NCBI RefSeq assembly: GCF_000186345.1
Contig: NC_014962.1
Coordinates: 1,426,001 to 1,490,000 of the forward strand
From: Isosphaera pallida ATCC 43644
Lineage (GTDB): Bacteria > Planctomycetota > Planctomycetia > Isosphaerales > Isosphaeraceae
Direction of reading: 5' to 3'
Length of the DNA: 64,000 nt
A program made the position numbers and the translations under genes. How positions within the stretch are numbered: position 1 is the stretch's first letter; every line of letters starts with the position of its first letter. This document shows, in pieces, positions 18,531 through 26,929 of the stretch. The notes under the pieces were generated by a model. The model was not told the DNA's origin and searched no databases. It was given only the letters and a program-made list of their open reading frames with translations.

Positions 18531-19595
18531 TCATGACGTGACCACTTGGCTGAGCGACCAGGATTCGCCACCGACGGTCAGTGCGGAGAGGTCGCCGTGC
18601 TGGTTGATGAAGTTGAAGACGGTTTGAGGGTCGAAGTCCGCTGCGACCAGGTTCGACTGGGGGCGTTGCTCGATTAGGACGGTTTGACCGGCCCAAACAA
18701 CCTGGCGTCCCACCAACGCGGTGGCCGGCTGATAGTCGGGCAGCGTCTCAAAGATCATGCGGAGTCGGTCGTCTTGATTCAGATCGCCTGTGGGGAGATG
18801 AACCACGGCGACCCGGGATCCATCGGGGGCGACCCAAACCTGTTTGGTCTTCACCGTGAGTTGATTCCCAGTCCCGGTAGCGGCCGCCAATCGCTGGGTG
18901 AAGGTTGGCTCGACCGACGGGGTGACTTCCGCGACGGACTCACCGAAAAGCTCGGCGGCGTATCGTTCAAGGGTGCCGTCGAGGAACCAAGGCGGTGTCT
19001 CGGCAAACTCGCCGACGAGCAGTCCGCGCAAGTTGGACAGATAAGGACGTTCGGCAATCGTCGCCAGCCATTCCATCATCTCGGGTCGCTGGAGACGAGC
19101 GTCGTCGTTATCGAGCATGTCCGCAATGGTGTTGAGACGATCGAGCCTTGATTCGAGATCAGCCGAATCCCACTGGTTGACGATGGCGTCATTGATGGCA
19201 ATAAATGCCGCTTGAAACTGAATCCGTCGGTGGATCAGATCGGCGATCAACGCTTCGCGGTCGGGAAATTCGCCGAGTTCGTCCCAGCGCCGTCCCACGA
19301 GTTCAGGGTCGGTGTCGTCACGTGCTGCGTCGATCGCGCGGGCAAGGCCCTCGAGTGCGGCGTCGATTAAGTCGTCTGGGAGCTCGCCGTCGAGCTCCGC
19401 AGGGAGCGGTGCCCCGAACATGCGACATGCTCCGAGCGCCGCGGCCAACTGGAACGCGGCCTTGGCCGTGTCTGCCGACGGGGAGGCGACGTCCTGGGAG
19501 GACGCAGGAGGATTGAGGGCCGGATGCGCCAAGACGTCGATCAGTTGATCGATGAGACCCAGAGGGTCGGGGCGGGTATCGGTTGAAGAGATCAT
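18531..19595 (-). CDS. Unknown acidic protein between RNase-like and Lon-CARF genes
   Basis: The family is not recognised. The ATG at 19595 lies one base after the stop of the preceding gene (TGA, T, ATG) and gives 354 residues; the longer frame to 19730 overlaps the previous gene. Residues 1-255 are strongly acidic and helical (many Asp, Glu, Ala, Leu), with segments such as DDARLQRPEMMEWL and WFLDGTLERYAAELFG. The last 85 residues (about 270-354) are beta-rich with QVWVAPDGSRVAVVHL. There is no signal peptide or membrane helix. Its position just before the protease (27-base gap) and its acidic character make it a candidate for the protein cleaved by the protease and for a sequestering partner of the sigma factor or the RNase-like protein. 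That role is inference only. Confidence 0.8.
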   Translation of the reverse strand: MISSTDTRPDPLGLIDQLIDVLAHPALNPPASSQDVASPSADTAKAAFQLAAALGACRMFGAPLPAELDGELPDDLIDAALEGLARAIDAARDDTDPELVGRRWDELGEFPDREALIADLIHRRIQFQAAFIAINDAIVNQWDSADLESRLDRLNTIADMLDNDDARLQRPEMMEWLATIAERPYLSNLRGLLVGEFAETPPWFLDGTLERYAAELFGESVAEVTPSVEPTFTQRLAAATGTGNQLTVKTKQVWVAPDGSRVAVVHLPTGDLNQDDRLRMIFETLPDYQPATALVGRQVVWAGQTVLIEQRPQSNLVAADFDPQTVFNFINQHGDLSALTVGGESWSLSQVVTS

Positions 19596-19596
19596 A

Positions 19597-20358
19597 TCAA
19601 ACGTCCCGAAGGAAAGGTTGGGAATCCGGCAGAATTTGGCGACGGGGCGCGAGTTTGCGGTGAGCCGGTGGTGTTCCTTCTCGTCCATCCCAGGTCGTGC
19701 GGGAGCGAGGACGCAGCCGTTGGTCGGCATCGAACCACCACGTCTCGGGCGTCACGAACCGAATCTGCCTCAGTTCGCGGGTTCCGACTCGCACCGGTCC
19801 GTCTTGAGTGGGGGCCATTCTGGGAAGGGAGTCGGAGGAGTTGAAGTCAAAGCAGTATCGCAACCGATCCAGGGCGGTCGCGCCCCAACGATGCTCAGGA
19901 AATGTCCGCTCACAGGCGCTTTGTGGAAAGAAACAGGTTTTGAGCCAGGCTGATGGTTCGGTCTGAGGTTGCATCGAATCACTTCCCAACACCGCCAGCG
20001 CGCCGCAAGGCAACACCAAGTGCCACTGGGGGCCGCGTTCGGCCAACGGCTGGGATTGCCACGCCAACATCGCTTGAGGCTTGGCGAGACAGCGCTGAAT
20101 CTGTTCTCCCAACGCCATAACCAGGTCGATCGGGTCTGCCTCGGGGTCTTGGCGGTAACGCCGCCGCCCCTGCTCCCCTAGAAGATCCTCCCAGGGTTCC
20201 GGGTTAGTGGGTCGCACATGCTTCTCCAAGATATGCCGCGCTGCGCTCAATCGGATCACGATCCGAGTTCGCGTACCTGAGGGCGCGTCAGGGTGCCGGG
20301 GGTCGGAACATTCGAAGAACCACTCGGCTTCCCGGGTTGTCGTTTGCCCGTGGCTCAT
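19597..20358 (-). CDS. Unknown protein, possible BECR-type nuclease
   Basis: The 253-residue protein starts inside the stop codon of the sigma factor gene (ATGA overlap) with a strong GGAAGGAGA 6 bases upstream, so it is translationally coupled. Residues about 30-150 resemble, by eye, the phage Barnase-EndoU-ColicinE5/D-RelE (BECR) nuclease layout: IVIRLSAARHILEKH with two histidines (42 and 47), a helix ending in CLAKPQAMLAW, a central strand LVLPCGALAVLGSD and a strand WLKTCFFP at about 138-145. The tail (170-253) is Arg-rich. The comparison is weak and could be wrong; a plain unknown protein is the fallback. If it is an RNase or toxin, the sequence would make the neighbouring acidic protein a plausible inhibitor. 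Confidence 0.7.
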   Translation of the reverse strand: MSHGQTTTREAEWFFECSDPRHPDAPSGTRTRIVIRLSAARHILEKHVRPTNPEPWEDLLGEQGRRRYRQDPEADPIDLVMALGEQIQRCLAKPQAMLAWQSQPLAERGPQWHLVLPCGALAVLGSDSMQPQTEPSAWLKTCFFPQSACERTFPEHRWGATALDRLRYCFDFNSSDSLPRMAPTQDGPVRVGTRELRQIRFVTPETWWFDADQRLRPRSRTTWDGREGTPPAHRKLAPRRQILPDSQPFLRDV

Positions 20359-21074
20359 CGCCGATCTCCTTCCGCGCGATCAACGCCGGTATATTCACGG
20401 ATAAAACGAAGCCCCATGATCCTTGGTCTCATACGACTGGCGATCTGACGTAAATTGACAACCGTAGTGCCAAAGATTGCCGCCAAAATTCGATACCGGT
20501 CGGTGAGTTGCAGTTCTTTAAAATCCTCTGGAGGAAACGGTCTCGATAAGCCAATCGAACCAATCCAACCACTCCAAATATCATCGGGCACATACCGATC
20601 AATTAAAAAGACCGCAAGCGCAATCACTCGATCTCGGTTGGAGCATTCCCAAGTCTCGATGCGTTCGAGGTCGTCTTGGGGCAACCGCTCCATTCGATCG
20701 TCGAGATTTCGAAACCGCGGTTCAATCGCACCTGGTTCGGGTGGGCTTTCCCCTTGATCCGTGTGGAGACGGAGGCGTCGGTTTCGGCGGTGGGATTCGT
20801 TCAACAGATTGTTCAACACCGCTTTGCACCAAGGGGCGAAGGGTTGACCCCGATAGACGGTTGGTTGAGCCAACTTGAGAAACAGGGTCTGGGTCAAATC
20901 GTCAATCAGGTCGTCATGACGGTTCAACGACCGCTTCCTGACAACCGACCGCGCGAGCTTCGCTACCAGGGGCCGGAGCTTGTGGGCTGCTTCATTACGT
21001 TCCACCACGGTGCTCTGGGGATCGACCAAGACACGGGCAAGACGATTGTGTTCTTCTGGTGTCATATCATCCAT
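20355..21074 (-). CDS. Sigma-70 family (ECF-like) sigma factor
   Basis: This 239-residue protein carries a sigma region 2: DDLIDDLTQTLFLKLAQ at about residues 54-70 and PFAPWCKAVLNNLL and SHRRNRR at about 79-100, which correspond to the core-binding and -10 recognition helices. A linker rich in Asp/Glu/Pro (105-145) and a stretch LTDRYRILAAIFGTTVVNLRQIASRMR near 190-216 follow; the latter fits a divergent region 4 helix-turn-helix. It is larger and more divergent than typical ECF factors. It is the first gene of a tightly packed operon (ATGA overlap with the next gene, then 1-base and 27-base gaps) leading to the Lon-CARF protease. ATGs at 21074 and 21065 are both usable. Sigma regulon unknown. 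Confidence 0.82.
   Translation of the reverse strand: MDDMTPEEHNRLARVLVDPQSTVVERNEAAHKLRPLVAKLARSVVRKRSLNRHDDLIDDLTQTLFLKLAQPTVYRGQPFAPWCKAVLNNLLNESHRRNRRLRLHTDQGESPPEPGAIEPRFRNLDDRMERLPQDDLERIETWECSNRDRVIALAVFLIDRYVPDDIWSGWIGSIGLSRPFPPEDFKELQLTDRYRILAAIFGTTVVNLRQIASRMRPRIMGLRFIREYTGVDRAEGDRR
20365..20373 (-). promoter_or_regulatory. Shine-Dalgarno inside sigma factor gene end
   Basis: On the minus strand GGAAGGAGA stands 6 bases before the ATG at 20358 and within the last codons of the sigma gene. It supports coupled translation of the two genes. Confidence 0.6.
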
Positions 21075-21425
21075 CCCACTTTGGAGAGATGGTCAAAGGG
21101 ACCGACGCTTCCCACCCAGCGTCGTCGGAAGGCGAACGACGCGGACGGCACCACTGGTCGCTTCACGTCACGTCCAGATGGTGTTGGGCAGCAAAGGAGA
21201 GGAAGAGAAGGGCGGGTGAGGTCGGAAAAATACAAGGGGCTGGGTGGGCGAGATTGGCTCGCGCGGTGGTATTGCGAGACCCGGTTCCATACCAAGGCGG
21301 AAGATGAACGAGGCAAGAGCCACGTTCACCTTCGAGCCTTGTGCTTTGAAAGATGTCGTTCGATTCGGTCGCGTGACGAGAAATGGGCAACTAGGTTTCC
21401 CGAGATGATCAGACCCAAACTGGCC
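21075..21425. other. Gap upstream of the sigma operon
   Basis: The 351 bases lie between the sigma factor start and the stop of the small membrane protein gene, both on the minus strand. The operon promoter must be here. I searched for two-part ECF-like promoters and repeated operator-like motifs and saw none I could defend; an A-rich patch at about 21227-21234 is the only AT-rich spot. Confidence 0.4.
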
Positions 21426-21806
21426 TTAGCGATCCTCGTCGGGTGGAAGGGGAGAGTAGGCGGGAGGGGTGTCCTGCGCCTCCTCTTCGGCCTGTTGGGG
21501 TTTGGGTTGGGTTTGTCGCCGCGAAACGATCAGGGTGACCAGGCCGCCCAAAAACAGGGCACCGCCCCATCCGAACGACTCCCCGCCATAGGTCAGGGCG
21601 TAGTCGCCATAGATCGGCAGATTCATGGATTCGCCACGATAAAGCGACACGCTGGCCCAGACCAGCAGTCCGAAACCCGCGGCCAACGCGAAGACACCCA
21701 AGCTTTTGGCCGCGGCCCGGCCAATCCGCGGGAATCCCAAACAGATGGTCAGCACTGCGCCGAGACTTAGTCCACCCAGAAAAATCGCCAGTTCCCGAAT
21801 CCCCAT
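21426..21806 (-). CDS. Small membrane protein, unknown
   Basis: Starting at the ATG 21806 gives 126 residues: MGIRELAIFLGG begins the first of about three hydrophobic helices (residues 5-22, 30-52 and 75-95), and the tail is Gln/Pro/Glu-rich. GGGGAG stands about 15 bases upstream of the ATG, supporting this start over the longer frame to 22001, whose extra residues are Arg/Pro-rich. No known family was recognised. It sits alone between the sigma operon and the mtd gene. Confidence 0.65.
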   Translation of the reverse strand: MGIRELAIFLGGLSLGAVLTICLGFPRIGRAAAKSLGVFALAAGFGLLVWASVSLYRGESMNLPIYGDYALTYGGESFGWGGALFLGGLVTLIVSRRQTQPKPQQAEEEAQDTPPAYSPLPPDEDR

Positions 21807-22236
21807 CGCAGACTCCCCGTCGGACGGCCTCCCCCTTTGCGAGGGTGGAGGCCAGTTGTGATGATGGTGAAGGACCACTTGCAGCCAAGGCACGAAGGAC
21901 GCGGCACCGGGGGGGCATCCCACTCTCAACCTCGTCGAATCGTCGAGGAGTCTCGGGAGGAGAATGCGATGCTGGGTTGCTCCACGAGTCGTTGTCAACA
22001 CCGACGCGACATCAAATCAGTTGGAGCCCGCTTGGACCAGCCCCGACCGGCCCTCCCCCACTGACCTAGGTTGAGCCGTTCGATTCCTTTTGGAAGACGA
22101 ACCAGTCACCCGAGGGATCGGTTCAGGAGATCCGCATGGGGCCGAGAACCAGGTGGCGGGATTAAGATGCGAGTTTGCTCGAACGATCACCTGGTCCAAG
22201 GGTCGCCTTGTCCCAAAATCGAAACCGAGCTTCAAC
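21807..22236. other. Intergenic gap, no gene supported
   Basis: The gap separates the small membrane protein from the methylene-H4MPT dehydrogenase gene. Competing frames are open on both strands but none has the codon pattern of the flanks. I see no repeat or strong hairpin. Confidence 0.4.
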
Positions 22237-23172
22237 TTAGTCCATCGTCCGGGCAACGTCGAGGATGGTCTCGGCGTCGAACGTGGATTGCGACGTTTCG
22301 AACAACATCTGTACAACGCGGCGGTGGAGTTTCATTTTCAACCCTCCAACCCCCAACGCGCCCCAGACGCGGGGGGAGTTCGGATCGCTGGGCGTCAGTG
22401 GTTGATCCTTGGCGGTGACAGCAACCCCTTCGACCCCGGCTGGCGGTACGGCGTTGAGGTCGATGATCACATGAAGCGAAGACGCCAGAGCGTCGCGTTC
22501 CGCTGTGCTCAGCAAGGTGACCCCCGCCGCGCCACAGGCAACCACCAGGGCAGGAGCAAACTCGGACAAGACCTCCACACGATCGAACGGGGTGAAGCGA
22601 TCCGTCGGTAGACCAGCGGCCTGGGCGATTCCGTGGATGGCTTGACGCGCTCGCAGGAGGTCGCGGGAGCCCAGAGCGACCTGGGCTCCGAGACGAGCAG
22701 CCAGCCGTGCGACTCGTCGCCCAACCGGACCGGTGCCGCCTAGGACCGCGGTTCGAATTCCCTCAAGGGGTTGGGGACCGGCTTGAGCGTGATCCCGTCC
22801 AAGCGACTTCAAGCCAGCTCGGATCGCCGCGGCGGCCGTGGTGTTGGCACCGTTGGGGTCGAGCATGGTCGAGACTCGAAAGTCGCTGAAAAACGCGGCG
22901 TGAACCGCCTCCATGAGACGCTCGGCCGCGTCGACGTCGGATCCGCCCACAAAGATTGCCGTCCGCTTGAGGTCGGCCGGGCCGCGGGTGAAAATCGCGC
23001 CGTGCACCAGGTCGCGTACCTGAGACACGGTGACGCCGCCATATCGGAGAAGATGATCCACGCCCGCGTCGATTCCCACCACTGCGTCGAAGAGGCTGGG
23101 TTGAGGGTCGGGGTCGAGCATGACCAGAATCGACGGTTTAACAGGTTTGGGGGCGACAGTCGGTTCAGACAT
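22237..23172 (-). CDS. Methylene-tetrahydromethanopterin dehydrogenase (MtdB/MtdC type)
   Basis: The 311-residue protein resembles the NAD(P)-dependent methylene-H4MPT dehydrogenases, which oxidise methylene-H4MPT to methenyl-H4MPT in formaldehyde oxidation. It has the H4MPT-type N-terminus (ILVMLDPDPQPSLFDAVVGID at about 15-35), a GGSDVDAAERLM segment, DPNGANTTAAAA and the Rossmann motif LGGTGPVGRRVARLAARLG at about 150-168. The name MtdC was used for the planctomycete class. Its partner Fae is encoded upstream on the same strand, with a 264-base gap, so they are probably co-regulated rather than translationally coupled. It acts in the cytoplasm. NAD versus NADP preference cannot be read here. 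Confidence 0.88.
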   Translation of the reverse strand: MSEPTVAPKPVKPSILVMLDPDPQPSLFDAVVGIDAGVDHLLRYGGVTVSQVRDLVHGAIFTRGPADLKRTAIFVGGSDVDAAERLMEAVHAAFFSDFRVSTMLDPNGANTTAAAAIRAGLKSLGRDHAQAGPQPLEGIRTAVLGGTGPVGRRVARLAARLGAQVALGSRDLLRARQAIHGIAQAAGLPTDRFTPFDRVEVLSEFAPALVVACGAAGVTLLSTAERDALASSLHVIIDLNAVPPAGVEGVAVTAKDQPLTPSDPNSPRVWGALGVGGLKMKLHRRVVQMLFETSQSTFDAETILDVARTMD

Positions 23173-23436
23173 CAGCGCGTCTCACAGAGGCGGATCGAAT
23201 CGGGCCCTGGGGCATCCCGGGTGGGTGTCACTTGCACGACCAGACCGAGCTGGAACGAGAGGATCTGAGAGCCAAGCGCAAGATTGGACCCGGCAGCGAT
23301 TTGGCGGGAGTGAGCGGATCCCACGCGGGGGAAACCGCCCTCCCTTGCCAATCAATCAAATCGAAACGGATCGGGGCAAGCGGGTCGATTGACCATCAAC
23401 GCGACCGCCAGTGAAGGAAACCCCGCCTCGTTAGAG

Positions 23437-23940
23437 TTAAGATGCAAACGGATGTTGAGCGGTTTCCTTCTTGGCGATCACGTCAGCCGCGGAGGGTTCC
23501 CCCTTGAAGGCGCGTTGGATCGATAGCTTGGTGGCTTCGTAGTTGTAATCGAGGATTTTCTTCTTATCGGATGCCTGGGGGTGAATGAACACGCCGCAGA
23601 CGATGACCAGGTCCTCGGCGGCGGATTGCGGGATGGTGCCGTCGGCGACGCAGTCGGCCACTGCTTTGGCCACGGCGTACTGAGCCGGTCCGAACATCAG
23701 TCCCGCCTGGTCCAGGTTCTTGATGGTCACCTTGGTGATCATGACGGTCGAGGGTTTGACCGGCAGGTTGGGTTCTAAAACGGCCAGCAGGTTTGTGTGA
23801 CCATGCGACTGGTTGGCCAGAGCGTTGGCGAACGCCATGCCGACCGGTCCGGTCTTGGTGCCGATCATCAGATCGATATGAGCCACTTCGTTACCTTCAC
23901 CCACCAGCGCCTCGCCGACAAGCAGGGTGTGATCGGCCAT
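23437..23940 (-). CDS. fae: Formaldehyde-activating enzyme
   Basis: The 167-residue protein matches Fae, which condenses formaldehyde with tetrahydromethanopterin. The family signatures are all present: [39 protein letters not shown] (with the catalytic histidine near residue 17 and the SHGH segment), and [14 protein letters not shown]. Length is typical. The start at 23940 has GGAG about 10 bases upstream; the frame extends 66 codons further but those residues are Arg-rich and unlike Fae. With the dehydrogenase downstream it makes a C1 module for formaldehyde detoxification or oxidation. The end is [11 protein letters not shown]. Confidence 0.95.
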   Translation of the reverse strand: MADHTLLVGEALVGEGNEVAHIDLMIGTKTGPVGMAFANALANQSHGHTNLLAVLEPNLPVKPSTVMITKVTIKNLDQAGLMFGPAQYAVAKAVADCVADGTIPQSAAEDLVIVCGVFIHPQASDKKKILDYNYEATKLSIQRAFKGEPSAADVIAKKETAQHPFAS

Positions 23941-24176
23941 TAGAATCAACTCCAAGTCAAGTTGTGACGGAAAAACGGCATGTGAACCGAGGGGAACACG
24001 CTTGGTTCGGGAAGACCTCCCACAAATCGAACCGTTCGTGAAGCGCGGGGATGGTCGGACTGATCCCAACCAGTCGCCGCGATGCCACGCATCGGCGAGG
24101 TTCGTGGGATTGTGGTCCGTTGACTGCCATGACCGCAACGCGGAGGCTGGGCGATCACGGCGGATGAACCGGACGC

Positions 24177-24205
24177 ATCATAGCAGAACCGTCTTGGCGG
24201 CAAGA
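24177..24205 (-). promoter_or_regulatory. fae: Possible fae promoter
   Basis: On the minus strand TATGAT (24177-24182) is preceded after 16 bases by CTTGCC. It is the best -10-like box upstream of fae and would give a leader of about 230 bases. Planctomycete promoters are poorly defined, so this is a weak proposal. Confidence 0.25.
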
Positions 24206-24529
24206 GGGGGGATTCCGTATGGTCGGCTTGCGTCGTTGGTTCGTTTGGGTGGTCCCAAATTGTGAAACGCGATCGGTGAGACATTCCATTTGCCTTGCGA
24301 CGGGTTCTTGATTACAATCATTTCGGAACGATGCCCAAGGTCCAAGCTAGATTTGGCGTCTAGTGAGGGAGGGTGCTTCGTTCACGCCGGGGAAGGATAG
24401 TCCCGGCGGGCGATCGACGGTGGTAACCGCGATCGCGGGTTGGTCATGGGGACGTAAGGGGAGGGATCACCCCGACCCGCTCCGTCGCGCCAACCCTGGC
24501 TCGTCCCGCGTTGCGCGGGGAGGTGTTTT

Positions 24530-24745
24530 GTGTCCGTCGCCTTCATCCCCACTCAGTCTACGACCCCCCCCTCCGTGGCCGTTTCCCTCGTCTCTCCTCG
24601 GGCCCGCCATGCTGAAGCGCTGGAGGCCCGCGCGCGTCAACTCGAAGCACCGGATGCTGGTTTGCGTCGCCACCGCGAAGCGCCGGATGCTGGCGAATCC
24701 CGAACCGGTGGTGAAGGCTTCACCCACGGGCGAAGCTGGAGCTAA
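24530..24745 (+). CDS. Possible small protein with internal repeat
   Basis: A GTG at 24530 stands 6 bases after GGGGAGG (24517-24523) and opens a 71-codon frame. The translation contains two copies of EAPDAG separated by 11 codons, matching a pair of DNA repeats with a 33-base period, and the surrounding helical stretch AEALEARARQLE. Multiples of three and a good ribosome binding site favour coding, but the overlapping 206-codon frame and lack of any recognised family weaken it. It could equally be a chance frame over non-coding repeats. Confidence 0.25.
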   Translation: MSVAFIPTQSTTPPSVAVSLVSPRARHAEALEARARQLEAPDAGLRRHREAPDAGESRTGGEGFTHGRSWS

Positions 24746-25014
24746 GCGGTCGGGCCAGACCTCGATAACGGGTCGGTTTCCCCATTCGAGTTCTCGGAGG
24801 CCCCACCGCCTGGTTCCGTTGTCTCAAAGCCCTTGGCTTGGATTGATTCCAGGCAAGACATTGTTCACCAGAACGGTTTCGGACTCCTCGACCAATCACC
24901 CATCATCCCGTCTCCGCGTGTTGTCCGCGGATGAACGGGATGATTTCATTTTGGTTCGCGGTTTGTACCTGTCTCTTACCTGAGTTCATCCCCACTCGAT
25001 GATGAGAGGACGCA

Positions 25015-26595
25015 ATGTCGGCGCGAGAGGTGGGCGATTTTGAGGACACCATTGCGGCCATTTCCAGTCCGCATGGACCCGCAGCACGGGGGATTCTGAG
25101 GATCAGCGGTCCCCGTGCTTGGTCGGTCGCGCTTGCGCGGTTTACCCCTCGCGCTCACGTGGGAGACCCGGTTGGAGCGACCTCGACCGTGTCCTGGACA
25201 CCCGGAGTCCACGCCGGTTGGTTTCACGCCCTTGAGATAGCGACCCCGATCCCCGCCGAGTTGACTTTAGGACGTGCTCCCCGCACCTTCACCGGTCAGG
25301 ATCTCGCCGAGTGGCATCTACCCGGCTCCGAACCTTTGCTCAACGCGGCGCTGGAAACCATCCTGACCGAGAATGTTGACGTCTCGTCTGAGCTGGTCGC
25401 TCCGAACCTGGGGGAGTTCTCCAACCCTGAGGCGACTCAAGCCTTCTCCACACGACGCGGCAGGGTTCGGTCCGCCCGTCCCGGCGAGTTTACCCTTCGG
25501 GCCTACTTGGCGGGCAAACTCGACCTGATTCAGGCCGAAGCTGTTTGGGAAGTGGTCCACGCAACGACCCCCCAACGTCTCCGCGCGGCGCTTGATCGCC
25601 TTGCTGGGGGGCTGGGCAGTCCTCTTCTGGAAACCCGTTCGGACCTTTTGGATGTGTTGGCCATCATCGAAGCGAACCTGGACTTTGTAGACGAAGCCGA
25701 CGTTGATCCCGTCGAACTCGCTCAGCTGGTGGCAGTGCTGGATCATCAGCGTGAACGCCTGAGGCAACTGCTTGAACGAGGCCGGGCCCGCGAGCGTGAC
25801 GGGCGGGTCCCCAGGGTTGTGATCGTGGGGGCCCCCAACGCCGGCAAAAGTTGTTTGTTCAACGCCTTGCTTGGCTCCGACCGCGCCCTGGTCTCCCCTG
25901 TGGTGGGCACCACCCGCGACTATCTGGCCGAACCTCTCCAACTCCCCGCCGACGAGTCAGATCCTGCTTCCGAACCGTTCGTCGTGGAGCTCATCGACAC
26001 CGCTGGCGACGAACGCCTCGAAACTCTTTGGGACACCGACCCGCCACCCCACTCCGAGCCGCGACCAGCTCCGCTTGAGTCGATCCGACACCAGGCAGAC
26101 GCCGCGCGCCGGAGTCAATTGGAGGCCGCCGATCTGGTGTTGAGGTGTTGGGCTCACGACGCTCCGCCTACCCCCGAACTGATCGCTTGGCGACCCGGCC
26201 CCGGTCAAGACCTGTTGGAGGTGGGAACCAAAGGTGATCTTGACCAGCGCCATTGCGCGTCGGAGCATCGCCACCACCAGGTTCTCGATGTGATCACCAG
26301 CACTGCGACCGGCGAAGGTTTGAAGGAGTTGCGCCGCTTGATTGTGCGTCGTTTGGCGGATCGAATCCAAGATGAGGATGAGGAGGCCGCTTTGCCAGCC
26401 CGGGTCACGGAAGGTCTCCGCAACGCGTTGGCTGCCCTCGATCGCGCCGCCTGGGCGGTTGCTCAAGGCCGCGACCTAGAATTGGCCGCCGTTGATCTGG
26501 CTCAAGCCATCAACGACTTGGGCGCGGTGGTGGGGATCGAGGTCGAAGACGACATCCTCGACCGAATTTTTCAACGGTTTTGCATCGGGAAATGA
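25015..26595 (+). CDS. mnmE: tRNA modification GTPase MnmE
   Basis: The 526-residue protein is MnmE/TrmE, which with MnmG adds carboxymethylaminomethyl groups to U34 of some tRNAs. The N-terminal formyl-THF-binding domain begins with the family motif [22 protein letters not shown]. The G domain in the middle shows GAPNAGKSC (P loop, near residue 271), TTRDYLAE (potassium-dependent switch), DTAGDE near 328 and TKGD as the base-specificity motif (Asn replaced by Thr). The C-terminal FCIGK places the catalytic Cys. It is longer than usual (about 450), mainly by insertions around residues 315-345 and 385-400. GAGAGGA precedes the ATG. mnmG is not in view. Confidence 0.95.
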   Translation: MSAREVGDFEDTIAAISSPHGPAARGILRISGPRAWSVALARFTPRAHVGDPVGATSTVSWTPGVHAGWFHALEIATPIPAELTLGRAPRTFTGQDLAEWHLPGSEPLLNAALETILTENVDVSSELVAPNLGEFSNPEATQAFSTRRGRVRSARPGEFTLRAYLAGKLDLIQAEAVWEVVHATTPQRLRAALDRLAGGLGSPLLETRSDLLDVLAIIEANLDFVDEADVDPVELAQLVAVLDHQRERLRQLLERGRARERDGRVPRVVIVGAPNAGKSCLFNALLGSDRALVSPVVGTTRDYLAEPLQLPADESDPASEPFVVELIDTAGDERLETLWDTDPPPHSEPRPAPLESIRHQADAARRSQLEAADLVLRCWAHDAPPTPELIAWRPGPGQDLLEVGTKGDLDQRHCASEHRHHQVLDVITSTATGEGLKELRRLIVRRLADRIQDEDEEAALPARVTEGLRNALAALDRAAWAVAQGRDLELAAVDLAQAINDLGAVVGIEVEDDILDRIFQRFCIGK

Positions 26596-26929
26596 CTCTT
26601 TGGGAGAACTGTCCTCGTGACCTGGCGGGATTCCCCGATTCCGCATGAGGAAATGACCAAACCTTCAAAGGGTTTGGTGTTGTATACCACTGGATTTCGG
26701 ACTAAACTGAAATGAGCAGGTTTGGTTCGGCTCGAAGTTCTCGACATTCTTCCGTTGCGAATCGGCGGTGGGAGACGGTTTTCCAGAACAAGCTGAACCG
26801 ATCCGGAATGTTCGATATCCCCAAAGGCGTGGTTCGTGTTGGTTTGAAATGTCCATGCGTCGGTGTACTGTTGAGGTAGGGTGAGACAGACAATGATTTC
26901 GGGACCGCTGGTCCCAAAGGTGATCTTCG
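26596..26929. other. Gap after mnmE with hairpin
   Basis: The 334-base gap lies between mnmE and the EamA gene. It contains the hairpin at 26656-26678 and otherwise nothing I could name. Part of it may still be coding, because the EamA start is unclear. Confidence 0.4.
26656..26678 (+). terminator. Hairpin after mnmE
   Basis: ACCAAACC (26656-26663) pairs perfectly with GGTTTGGT (26671-26678) over a 7-base loop about 60 bases after the mnmE stop. No strong U tract follows, so it may be a Rho-independent terminator of weak type or just a stem. Confidence 0.35.

Larger units (their letters stand above)
23941..25014. other. Long non-coding region upstream of fae and mnmE
   Basis: The 1074-base gap separates the divergent fae and mnmE genes. 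It contains a possible fae promoter at about 24177-24205, a pair of 18-base imperfect repeats in codon phase at 24643-24660 and 24676-24693, and a 71-codon frame at 24530-24745 that includes them. Otherwise the competing open frames are Arg/Pro/Ser-rich and look like chance. I saw no tRNA, riboswitch or known small RNA fold. Confidence 0.5.

Noticed and set aside
20676-21770. 364-codon plus-strand frame over the sigma factor start
   Set aside because: It overlaps the sigma gene antisense and the tail is Arg/Gly-rich; no domain seen.
16050-24138. CRISPR array or cas genes around the Lon-CARF operon
   Set aside because: No regularly spaced 25-40 base repeats and no Cas10, Cas1 or Cas2 motifs were seen in this stretch or elsewhere in the window; the link to CRISPR rests on analogy only.
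24363-24983. 206-codon plus-strand frame in the fae-mnmE gap
   Set aside because: Translation is Pro/Arg/Ser-rich with no ribosome binding site; the competing 71-codon frame is more gene-like.
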